Below, in pieces: positions 39,452 through 49,000 of a stretch of DNA of 64,000 nucleotides. Under the pieces are notes generated by a model. That model saw only the letters and a list, made by a program, of their open reading frames with translations. It was not told the DNA's origin and did not search any database. This DNA is from Progne subis subis. Lineage: Eukaryota; Chordata; Aves; Passeriformes; Hirundinidae. Location of the stretch: assembly GCA_022316685.1 (NCBI GenBank), contig JAKJHU010000037.1, forward strand, positions 21,847,188 to 21,911,187. Direction: 5' to 3'. Each line of letters opens with the position of its first letter. Within the stretch, counting starts at the first letter, position 1. The translations under genes were made by a program, and so were the position numbers.

Positions 39452-40051
39452 TGTTGTGGTTGTTTAGTTTAATTGTCAATGTACTGTTCTGTATCCCCTT
39501 ATTTTCCCTTGAGTTAATGGTTTGCCTTCAAAGTTGTATCTGTCCCCCTGAGTTGTGTGCCTCACCTAACCCTGCCCATATTTCCAGAACATTTCCTGAC
39601 AATCCTTGTTATCGCAACCCCCGGCCTGAAACTCCTCCCTGGAAAGTACCTAAAACACAAAGCCCTATGAGCCTACATGACCTATTCTCCTCCCATCGCT
39701 TCCCTCATTGGTGAATATACGGTAAAGCCCCACCTTATATTAATCCCCTATTCTTTCCCTATTCGTTAATAGATTGTACCCTCCCCTGAAATCTCCCCTG
39801 TTTATAAGTCTTTGTGCACCCATGAGTGGTGTCTTTTTGTCCCTGGCCCTCTCGGAGAGTAAGTTCTTCAGAAATTTCCAGAAGACCTCCCTGTCATTCT
39901 TTGCCTCCAACCTGCACCATTTCAGATCTTAGTGCCGTAGAGAAAGGGGCTTCAAGACTCATCTCTTGTCAGCCGCTCAAGAGGCGTGTCCTACTCCTGG
40001 CATAGTGCTGGGGTAATGGTGGGCTAGCCGTGGGACTCCAGCACGATGTCA
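39452..40051 (+). mobile_element. Solo LTR, ERVK-type endogenous retrovirus
   Basis: A 600-bp segment starts TGTTGTGGTTG and ends GATGTCA, flanked by a perfect 6-bp direct repeat CTGTGT (39446-39451 and 40052-40057). The 6-bp duplication is typical of ERVK/alpha-beta retroviral integration. A TATA-like TTTATAA at 39801-39807, after a C-rich U3-like region, gives plus orientation and a start near 39830. I see no AATAAA between TATA and the right end. No gag, pol or env sequence adjoins, so it is a solo LTR. Family name not determined. Confidence 0.8.
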
Positions 40052-40057
40052 CTGTGT
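40052..40057. repeat. Target-site duplication, right copy (CTGTGT)
   Basis: Identical to 39446-39451. The perfect match suggests that the LTR insertion is relatively young or the site has drifted little. Confidence 0.8.
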
Positions 40058-40188
40058 AACTGTAATTCTGAAATCTGATTAACCTTGCCTTGAATTTGCA
40101 TTTTTGGTTCAAAGCCCATTCCTGATTTCCTTTTCTTTGATTTATTGAGTACACAGAGTATCACCTTTCTAAGACCTGAGTAATGTAA

Positions 40189-40207
40189 TTTTTTTTTTTT
40201 TTTTTTT
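40189..40207. repeat. poly-T tract, 19 bp
   Basis: Uninterrupted T run with no polyadenylation signal on either side. Confidence 0.85.
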
Positions 40208-40655
40208 GCTTACCATGTCTGTGGCTAAATGACTCAGTACCAGTTGCAGTTGGGGTGTAGTTTGCAGAGTATGAGAGCTTGAGATAGCCAGGATAACAGT
40301 AACTCGTTACACAACTTTGAACTGGTCACTTAAATACTTGGCATATCATTTACTCTGCCTTTAAAATTGTAACAGTGACGTGATTCCACCATAAGTATTG
40401 TGAAGAGTATATATGCAAAAGATATTACAGGAATATAGACTATTTATAAGAATATTTTGGGCTGTCCAGTTGTAAAAATCATAGTGGGGTTGCCTTTTTT
40501 TCCCTTTTGTGCAAGTGTAATTTCTAAGCAAAAGTTCACACAATTTACATTACTTTTACATCTCATAACTGTGGTGTGAACTGCCTGGGGCACGGCATGC
40601 TGCATTTCCCCATACATTACTATGTATCTAATTTCATTTCTAGATGAGGGTTTCT

Positions 40656-40684
40656 TTGGTTGGTTGGTTTGGTTTGGTTTTTGT
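40656..40684. repeat. GGTT/GGTTT microsatellite
   Basis: GGTT units followed by GGTTT units and a T-rich tail; about 29 bp. Confidence 0.8.
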
Positions 40685-43518
40685 TTTGTGTTTTTGTAAT
40701 GTGTAGTGTGTTTGTGAAGACACACAAAAAAGAATTCCTCCCAGAACTGAAAGGAGAGGCTTCTTTATATTCTGGACTCCAGTGACAAACTCATCACAAA
40801 TTATAATAGCCTAATACATACAGGAAAGTGAAAACAGATGAAATTGGTAGGAAGTTTTTCATTAATATGTCATTCTCATGTTCTTTATATAGAACAGGTC
40901 CCTAAGGAATCACAGTAACAAGTAGTCATATCATTTGACTTTTAGGCACAAGATACTTTATTCTTTTTGTCTGCTTTAGCGTATGGTAAATGTTCAGATA
41001 TTTCTTCATATATTTTGAACTAAGGCTAGATAGAAGAAAGATGCTAGTTTATAAATTTTCACAATTTTTAACCCAAACTCAGTGACAAAGGGCTTCACAA
41101 CAAAATTCAAGTGTTTGGCATTCTTTTGGCCTTTACTATGTATCTGTATCTTTCATCTCACTCTCCATTAAGATGTTTTCCTAACAATTCTTTCCCTCTT
41201 CAACTGAAATGTGTTTTAAAGCACATTTAGATCTAGGATTGAAGTACAGTTGTGCAAAATTCCCAATTCAATTAGGAAAATTTCCTTTACATTAGAAATA
41301 CAAAACCATCGATGCATTACATATCCCTAAGAGTGAACATAAACTGTTGTGAGAAGTTTTTTCTAGCATGCAGTTTTGATGTATGGTTTTACAGGTATCC
41401 TGCAATGTCAATTATGTAACACTGGTCATGTTTTTTCCTGTCTTGTGATACTTTTATACTTCAGAGTTAATTCCCTAGTGTTTTCAAAACTGCCTGGTTT
41501 ATCAAACTGGATAACCTTTCAACATTGTTTCACCATTGATTCCTTCTTAAAATTTTTAAATGGGATTTTGTCCTTTAATCACATTTATTTGCTGACTATG
41601 AACAGAAAAACCTAAAGGAGAGAAGACAGACGAAGAAATTCTTTGTGTCAACTTTATATAAAAATGATGATTTTAAGGATTCAGGGACTAACATTGCTAA
41701 AGGTACTGGTAAATACGATATGGTCTATCATTCCGCAAGGCTCAGATAGCCTTGAGCCAAAAATCTAAATGCTAATGGAAATGTAGCTGCTCTCTGCAAG
41801 AGTAGTGCCTGGAAAATCACTGATGAGGAAGTGCTGCAAAATGTTACTGCTTGTCTCTGCTGCCCCGTTTTACACAGCTTCAGCTAACAGAGCTGTCAGT
41901 GTACCTCTGGTGATCATGAAATCGCTTAATGAAATGAAGTGTAACCAGCTCTCTGCTAAAACAGTGCTTAATTAAGTGTGACCATCAAGTGATGGGAACC
42001 ATAGTAGTATACAAGGGAATGCTTGTTCATTTCTGAAAGGCCTATTAAAGTAAGAGGAAATATGTGATCAGCACAGTTGTCTGAATGTCTAACACGGTAT
42101 GGCATGGGAATGCCAGCATCAGAGTTCAAACACATGAGGAGTTACAAACCAGAATTATTTACACTATGTGATTGTAATCAATGCCTAGACACTTCTGAGG
42201 AGCCAAAGCAATGAAATGGTTCACTAAATTGCAGTATCTCAATAAACTGGTGAATTTCTCTTGGCAGAGATCACAGATCATAGACTCAACATTCTGCCAC
42301 TGAGGCTACTCCTTACACCCTGACAGCAGAAAAATGGGGAGGAATTACCAGCTTCTGCATATTTCATTTTGAAAGGTTACAGAAAGGAATTTGTATTTTT
42401 GTGCAGTTTATATTTGCAAAGACCTCTGTAGATGTGAAGTCCCACAGCTTCTGCTGTGGTGTTGCTATAATTGCCCCTCTTATCTTATGCTGGAGCTGAG
42501 ATGGTGGGATATGAAGTAGTCTACTGAGGATTGGAAAGTGACCTGTGGCAGAGCTAAAAGAACTTGAGACTCCTGCTTCTTTTCTTATCAGTGTCAATCT
42601 CTTTCTTGCAAAGTGAACCCAAAAGCTAGCACTAAGAGAAGGCATGGCAAGTTGTGTGACTCCCATGTCCTCTCACATTTTGGCCACACAGAAGTGTTTC
42701 TAGTGTGATAGGGGCTGTCCCTGGTATACAGAGCAAAACCACTCACACCACAGGAAGGACTGTAAGGACTGCCCCTGTGGAACAGGCACTGTAGGCCTGT
42801 GTAAGTTCTCTCTCTCTCATTGAGAATACATCCTGGAAGCGTCCCTAAGACATGCTGCGCCAGCACAGCAAAGGATGGGACCACTGCTGAGCCACTGCAT
42901 TGCACATGCAGAAGGTATGACTTTCTGTAAAAGCATGAAATGTAAAAAATAAATACACAAGTCTTGATATCTCTGGTGTGTGTATATATGTATAGATGTG
43001 AACATGTGCATGTACATATATGCAGGTAAAAAACCTAAGCCATTTGTGACTATCATTTGTAATTCAAAAGACAGGTAAAGCACTGGATGAGGATACACAT
43101 TTCCTTTGGGGGGAAAAAAAAAAAAAAGCATAGGAAACAAATTATGTGTATCTGGAGCTTCATTATCCTACAATTTTACAGGCTACTACCTATAGAAACC
43201 TTTTTAATCGTTAAGGGTTAAGCAGTAGGACAGAGATTAGTGTTGGTGCAACTTAAGGGCTGAGAGCAAGGCACAGAGATAAAACAGACAGAATAAAGTG
43301 CCCAAAAGAGCAGTGTCTTGCAGGATATACAAATAAGAAGTATTGCTTTTCTCATATGGCAATCACAGCATAGAATATAAACATTGTTCACAAAAATGAC
43401 ATGACATTTTTAATTAGCCTGGACAGGTTGTGTCTCTGACAAGGATCTTTCTTGCATCTTGTCTTTAAGATGAAGAACATCTGAAAACATCAGCTCTTTG
43501 AATCCAAAGAGGTGAGTT

Positions 43519-43985
43519 TCACAAAATCACAGAAGAATTTACATTAGAAGGGCCCTCTGGGGGTCATCTAGTCCATCCCCTGCTCCAAGGATGTCCAGCT
43601 AGATCAGATAGCTCAGCGGCATCCCTATTCAAGCCTTTTACACCCTCAAAGATGAAAAACCCACATCAACTACTCCAGTATTTGACCATCTTTATGGTAA
43701 AAAAAAATTCTTATACTTAGAGTTTCCCATGCTACATCTTAAGTCCATTGCCTATCATTGGACACATGCAGGAGAATCTGGTTCTGTCTGATCTGTAGCC
43801 TAAGGACAGGTAATTTCCACAGGTCTTCTCTGAGCCTTGTCTTCTCCAAGCCTAACAGAATTACTTCTCTAAGCATCTCCTCATATGCCTGTGCTCCAGT
43901 CCCCTGACCAGTCTGGTGGTCTGCTGCTGGATTTCCTCCAGTATGTCAATGTTTTTGCTCTGCTGTGGAGACTTCTCTCTATCCC
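43519..43985 (-). mobile_element. CR1 LINE, minus strand, diverged
   Basis: Starts with the reversed tail (AAAATCACAGAAGAATTTAC) and AGAAGGGCCCTCTGGGGGTC, continues through TCATCTAGTCCATCCCCTGC, CTTCTCCAAGCCTAACAGAA, TCCTCATATGCCTGTGCTCC and TGGATTTCCTCCAGTATGTC. It resembles the CR1 subfamily that ends in ATTCTGTG. Several small indels and an A insertion near 43702 show decay. Confidence 0.88.
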
Positions 43986-46900
43986 CAAACTGACTTGAGC
44001 AGAAATCATGCTAATCCTCTATCATTCAAGTTTTAGCATATATTCTGTCAACAAAAAACATTTCTTTAGACGATAAGCCAGAACATTCATTTTTTTAAAA
44101 GGAAGAAACTTGGGGACAACTGGAAATGTAAGGGTTTTAACTCATCGCTACCTTCCCCTCTATTAAGCAATGTGTCTTTATGTTCTGGTCTTTTTCTCAG
44201 CCCACAATTTTCAGTGGCTTCCTGCACTGAAAAGAAGTCTTCACAATCCCCTCTCAGCATCCTGAGAGAAGTATTTACCTCAACTTGGGCCCTTGGTTCT
44301 GATGTCTTCTCTGCTTCTCAGAGCTCTCCTTTCTGCTTCTGCTCAAGGCTCCTACTCCTTGCATGTTTCACCATGTCAAAATTTGTTTTTCACTCCAGAA
44401 ACTTTTTCCCCGAAAATTTGCTCAGCTGCTCTTGGAAAAGCACAATTTCCTCCTCCTTCCTGAAGATGCCCCCTGAGTACAGCCACATTGTTGTCTGCTG
44501 TCTCCTGAAAGGAACATAATGTCTATTAGCACAGAATAGCTCCAAATGAAGAAATTAAAAATTATACACTCAACATGTTAGCAGAAACATCCACAACATT
44601 GTTATGAAAAGTTATTCATCAGGATCTGGCTGTGATTTTGGAAATTACTCAGGGTAGTTTTATTAACTCAGGATTAAAAATCGTAAGGTGCTGTGTGTGA
44701 GGCTTTGGGGATTGGACATATTTTTCCACGACTCTTTACATTTGTCAGCAAGAACATACAGCTCTTTTGACAGTAGGACTTGGGTGGGCCGATGGCTGCT
44801 GGATGCTGTAATAGGAGGCTGGAAGGACACAGAATGATAAACTTACTTGTCAACAGCCTTTCTGGCTTTCTTAGGACAGACTGAGCTTTGTACCTCTGCA
44901 ACTTGTTTCCCATGTAGTCTCTGGTAATTTTTTTTGTATGGGTAAGTTGATTTTATATTTGCTTGCTGCTGTTAATTATGTCTGCCCAACATGGAACCCT
45001 TCTCAGCCACAGAAGTTCATTTTGGATCTATTATTCCCAAGCTTTATTGCTTGCCTCAGCCAGAAAGTATTCTGCTTAATTGTTTGCATGTTGGTGGCAA
45101 CAGAGATGGAAGACGAAAGAAAATAAAGAAGAAATCCTCAGAAAATACTGAAAATGGGGTCCATCCAGTGTGTGGCATGGAAAATAAGGCTGCAAGCACC
45201 ACTAGGGAGATCTCCAGTAGGGTGACTGCAGCATTGCAAGCCAGAAGAGTTTACAGAGCACCGCAAGAGGAAGCAGACCTATGGCTCCATCTGCATTCGG
45301 TAAAGCCCCTGCTCTGAAAAGCAAGCTACTGGCAAATGTGGAGGCCAGATCAAGGCAATCTGCAGGGCCCCTTTTGGCTCCTCTGTCTGCATTTCCTTCC
45401 TATGAGTCCAAATTATTGTGCAGGATTGGTGGTCACTAAAAGTTTCCCATTGTGTGGATATTGCTAATATAGGTGCATGGACCAGCCTGCTAAAACTACT
45501 TTTGTGTACTGCAGGGTGGATGCCCTTAATGTTCCATCAGTTCATAGTTCATTTGTGGCTCTCTCTTCAGTATTCTGAGCACTTGCTCTTTATCTCTCAT
45601 ACAGCACCTTTTTATTACCTATTAGTTTTGTATTAGTTGCAAGTGCAGTTGTATTAGCAGCATTTTTCCACAATGAATTTCACTATTATTTTCTCTCCAT
45701 ATTTCTGCTCCCTTCTCTTCCTTTCCCTTCCCCTCTTGTTTTCTGTTGGACATTATTTCTTCACCCTTGCTGCTGACTGTTTTACATAACAATTCATTTA
45801 TTTGCAGAAATTCAGGAAATTTTGCTTGCTTTACTTCACAGGGAGGATATTGGCATAGAAAATGAATCACTCCTTCTCTCCCCTTGTTTTCCCTTGTTCC
45901 AAGGTAATTTTTCCAGGCTAGTACAAAGCTTTGAGTGCTCCTGTTTTTCTTTTTAAAACAGGGCTCTGAATTGCCATTGCCTGGCACTTCAGGTATGGTC
46001 AGAGTGGTTGCATTTCTTGCTCATTCACAGGGTTCAGAATACATCTCATTAAGGCTACTCAAGGCAAGCTCACATTTTGCTGGGGGTGAGACGTACCCCA
46101 GCAAATGTCACCTTTTTTATTAGAGTTTTGTAGACTTGGATGAAGCTGAGTATAGCTGCATAAAAGGTCTCTGCAGAAACAAACAGAGCAGATGAGGGGC
46201 TAAGTGCAGTTTTCCCAAGTGATTTATATATTTTAAGATTAGGCCTGGCATTTTGCAAAATGCTGTTTGAAGTTGTTAATTAGGTTTGCCTGAACAGACC
46301 AAAACAGACACAACTAATTGGTTGAGATTATAGCTATAAGATTGTGACCTCTCACAGTGAAATCTCTCAATGTATGTTCTCGTTTAGGTCTGTTCTTCTG
46401 TGGTTTTTTCGGAGGAGGCAGATAAAGACTGCACCATATGACTGATATAGTGAGGAATACTTTGGGGAGTATCATCGCTATCTCAAATCTGCTCTTGTTA
46501 ATGGGAGGTTGCTTTACTACTTTACCTGTCTTCATTCTACTTGTATTTTTGACAGGAGGAGCACTACCAGGTGACTTTTCTACTTTTTTATGAATAAAGC
46601 CCAACAGGAAGCCTTTTTACAGCATCAGTGCATCAATAAGTACAAAATAATTTAATGAAGTCTCATAGTCCATGCAGTTACTGGCAAGCCTGATTCATTT
46701 TATGAATAATTTTACTTGGATCCTAGTGAGAAAAATGTTCTTATTAACAGTATGAGCAACAAATTTCCAGACAAAAACATGGAGGAGGGAGAGTATGTAT
46801 AGACACAGTCTGGGGGGGGATGTGACTTCATCGCACTTCACACGATAAGAGGGTTCACTTCAGGAGCTGGTAACAGGACAGAGACTTGAAAGGCCAGGCT

Positions 46901-47449
46901 ACAGGAAATGGGGATAGTGAGTCAGGAAATGGCAGCCTTCCCTCCGAGTCATCCTTGAACCACTGCCCTGGTGTGCTCAGAGTGGGAATTGAATTAGTAG
47001 AGATGCCGGTCCTTCAGAGGAGATTTCAAACTTGGGTTGTGACCATTTGATGTTGTCAAGCGTTACGTGCAGTTTCTCCTTAGGAGCATGGATTTCAGCT
47101 CCTGCATCTGCTCTGATCCCTAGGGTGGGTGGCTGCCTGTGCTCTGTAGCTGTCCCTCTCTGCAGTGGCAGATACTCCATGCCTCCTGCCTGGCCTTGTT
47201 GTCTGTCCTGATGCTGCGAGCCATGTTGTCCACCTGCCTTGCTCCTTATCAAAGTCACTGCATGGCTGGTGACCCAGAGGTGCCTACTGCGGCTGCTAAA
47301 TAGCTGTATTTTCATGTTAAATGCACATTACTCTGTAACTCTTGATTGGCTTACCAGATGCAAAAGAGCTATCTGTTAGGGGGCCAGTGGCAGTATTTGG
47401 TGGTTGCAGGGTCGCTCGATAGAAGAGTACGTGGGGTGAATTCCTTTGT
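43986..47449. other. Low-copy DNA, no recognised gene
   Basis: A pyrimidine-rich stretch at about 44170-44520 gives a serine- and phenylalanine-rich plus frame of 115 codons that looks compositional rather than genic. Other frames (45622-45987 and 46977-47315, both minus) have no domain I can name. A strong hairpin lies at 46072-46108 (listed). A potential 31-bp micro-exon at 45962-45992 was considered and not called. Confidence 0.5.
46072..46108. repeat. Short inverted repeat (hairpin)
   Basis: Left arm ACATTTTGCTGGGG (46072-46085) pairs with right arm CCCCAGCAAATGT (46096-46108), all 13 positions matching with one bulged T, around a 10-base loop. The stem is shorter than a standard microRNA precursor. 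It may be chance or a remnant of a palindromic element. Confidence 0.7.
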
Positions 47450-47783
47450 CAGTGTCTGTAGGTGTCTCAACAGGGGGGCCAAGAGGATGGAGCCACAGGC
47501 TCTCCTCGGTGGTGCCAAGCAACAGGAAAGGAGGCAATGCGGCAGGAACTGAAGCACAGGAAGTTCCACCTGAATGTGAGGAAGAACCTCTTTACTGTGC
47601 AGTGACCGAGTACTGGAACAGATTTCCCAGAGAGGCTATGGAGTCTCCCTCACTGGAGATATTCCAGAACCATCTGGATGTAATTCTGTGCCACTATACT
47701 GTGTTCTAGGAAGACCCTGCGTGAACAGAGAAGTTGAAACAGATCTGGTCACTTCCAAGCCGATCCATTCTGTGATTCTGTGA
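47450..47783 (+). mobile_element. CR1 LINE 3' end, relatively intact
   Basis: AGGATGGAGCCACAGGCTCT, CACAGGAAGTTCCACCTGAA, AGAACCTCTTTACTGTGCAG and CCCAGAGAGGCTATGGAGTC match the CR1 3' end closely. It ends in the double octamer ATTCTGTGATTCTGTGA at 47768-47783. The sequence just before the tail (47703-47760) is altered relative to the usual end. The element abuts the CpG island immediately downstream. Confidence 0.9.
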
Positions 47784-47849
47784 CTGAGCACGGAAGCAGC
47801 AGCAAGGCTGAGGCCGGCGGTCAGATCACGGCTGGGAACAGGCACCTCA

Positions 47850-48356
47850 GCTGGAACGCGCGCCGTGCTCGCACCTCTTAATTCGCCGCCGTTAATGGAC
47901 AGGACGGGGTTACGCTTCGTACCGAATTACGGCCCAGAGGAGCCCGAAGGCAGCCGGGGCTGGCGGGAGACCCCCGAGCGAAACGCGCCGACGGGGCGGA
48001 AAGGCGCCACCTGCTCCCGCCCCCCGCTCCCGGCAGACGCCCGCCCGCCGCCTCCCGGCGCCTGGGCCGCGGCCCCCGCCGGGCCCGGAGCTGCCGCCGG
48101 CCGCCCGCGGCGGCGCCGGGCGGGCCCCTCCGGCGGGGGCGGCAGCGGCAGCGCCGGCGGCGGCCGCAAGATGCCGCCCTGCCCAACGCCTTGGCGGCTG
48201 CCGCCCCGGGCCCTGCGCGGCCGCCCGCGGAGCGCCCTCTTCGCCGCCTGGGCCGGGCCCGGCCGCCGCCGTGCCGCCTTCCCGGGGCGCAGTACACCGC
48301 GCCGCGCCGCGCCGCGCCGCCCCCCGCCGTTTTCCGGAGGAGGCACCGCGTCCAGC
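47850..48356. promoter_or_regulatory. CpG island, candidate promoter / first exon
   Basis: About 500 bp of very high G+C and dense CpG stand out sharply from AT-rich surroundings. It contains an Sp1/KLF-type GGGGCGG (47994-48000), an E-box CACCTG (48008-48013), many GCC/CGG repeats and a CAAGATGCCGCC sequence (48167-48178) that gives an ATG after a GC-rich leader and is one base from a YY1 initiator-type site. Both strands have long open frames, but GC bias alone makes stops rare, so these are not evidence of protein. The transcribed direction cannot be decided. CR1 copies flank it within about 70 bp on the left and directly on the right. Confidence 0.65.
48297..48320. repeat. GCCGC pentanucleotide repeat
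   Basis: About five CGCGC/GCCGC units in tandem within the CpG island; prone to sequencing dropout and length variation. Confidence 0.8.
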
Positions 48357-48560
48357 TCCTCTCACAGAAGCTCAGAATTGTTAGGGTTGGAAGGGGCCTC
48401 TGGAGGGCGTCCAGTCGACCCCCGCCCCCCGCCAAGGCAGTGTCCCCTAGAGCAGGTGGCGCAGGAAGGCGTCCAGGAGGCTTTTGAACGGGGGAGGCTT
48501 TTAAGGGGGAGACTCCGTGACCTCCCTGAGCAGCTTCAGCTCCCTGACCTTCTAGTGCTC
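48357..48560 (-). mobile_element. CR1 LINE 3' end, minus strand
   Basis: TCACAGAAGCTCAGAATTGT then AGGGTTGGAAGGGGCCTCTG is the reversed CR1 3' end. It continues through AGCAGGTGGCGCAGGAAGGC and GACCTCCCTGAGCAGCTTCA. It is unusually CpG-rich for a bird CR1, which suggests a young copy or local GC bias from the adjacent island. Confidence 0.85.
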
Positions 48561-48577
48561 TGGCACCCTAAATGTAA

Positions 48578-49000
48578 AGAAGTTCACAGAATCACAGATT
48601 ACACTGAGTTGGCAAGGACCCACAAGGACCATCGAGTCCAGCCCCTATCCTGACACAGCCCCATCCCCAAGAGTCACACCATATACCTAAAAGTTTGAGC
48701 AATCGCTTGTTGAACTCTGTCTGGCCGGTACTGTGACCACTTCCCTGAGGAGACTGTTCCAATGCCCGACAGTCTGTTGCAGTTTATGGTCATTGTTCCT
48801 CATCCTGTTGCTTACTGCGCACCACCGAAAAGAGTCTGGCAGCGTCCTCTTTGCATCTGCCTTTGAGATATTTATGTGCATTAATGACATCCCCTCTGAG
48901 TCTTCTCTGGACTAAACAGACAGTTCCCAATGGCCTCTCCTCATAAGAGAGATGCTCCAGGCGCCTCATCATCATGGTGAAATGGTTCTGCTGGGCTACA
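48578..49000 (-). mobile_element. Second CR1 LINE, minus strand, different subfamily
   Basis: A new CR1 3' end begins at about 48583 (TCACAGAATCACAGATTACA) and GGACCCACAAGGACCATCGA, then GTGACCACTTCCCTGAGGAG, CATCCCCTCTGAGTCTTCTC and AGAGATGCTCCAGGCGCCTC. It sits in the same orientation as the preceding copy and starts within about 20 bp of it, so the two inserted nearly head to tail. Similarity fades near 49000. Confidence 0.88.

Larger units (their letters stand above)
40058..43518. other. Low-copy AT-rich DNA
   Basis: No gene recognised. It contains a 19-base T run (40189-40207), GGTT units (40656-40684) and a 14-base A run (43114-43127). A repeat-free, complex stretch at about 41820-42010 with TTAATTAAG and CTTAATG motifs has the look of a conserved element. 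The minus-strand frame 42594-42905 (103 codons) shows no known domain. Confidence 0.5.

Noticed and set aside
39448..39714. 88-codon plus ORF with a hydrophobic start
   Set aside because: It lies within the U3-like part of the solo LTR; no retroviral protein motif is visible.
45962..45992. 31-bp micro-exon between TTTTTAAAACAG and CAG/GTATGG
   Set aside because: Good splice-like ends, but too short and without partner exons; such pairs occur by chance in long AT-rich DNA.
47865..48653. 262-codon plus-strand ORF across the CpG island, and 139-185 codon minus frames in the same place
   Set aside because: Very high GC removes stop codons by chance, all frames are open, and the C-terminal third of the plus frame is reversed CR1 sequence.
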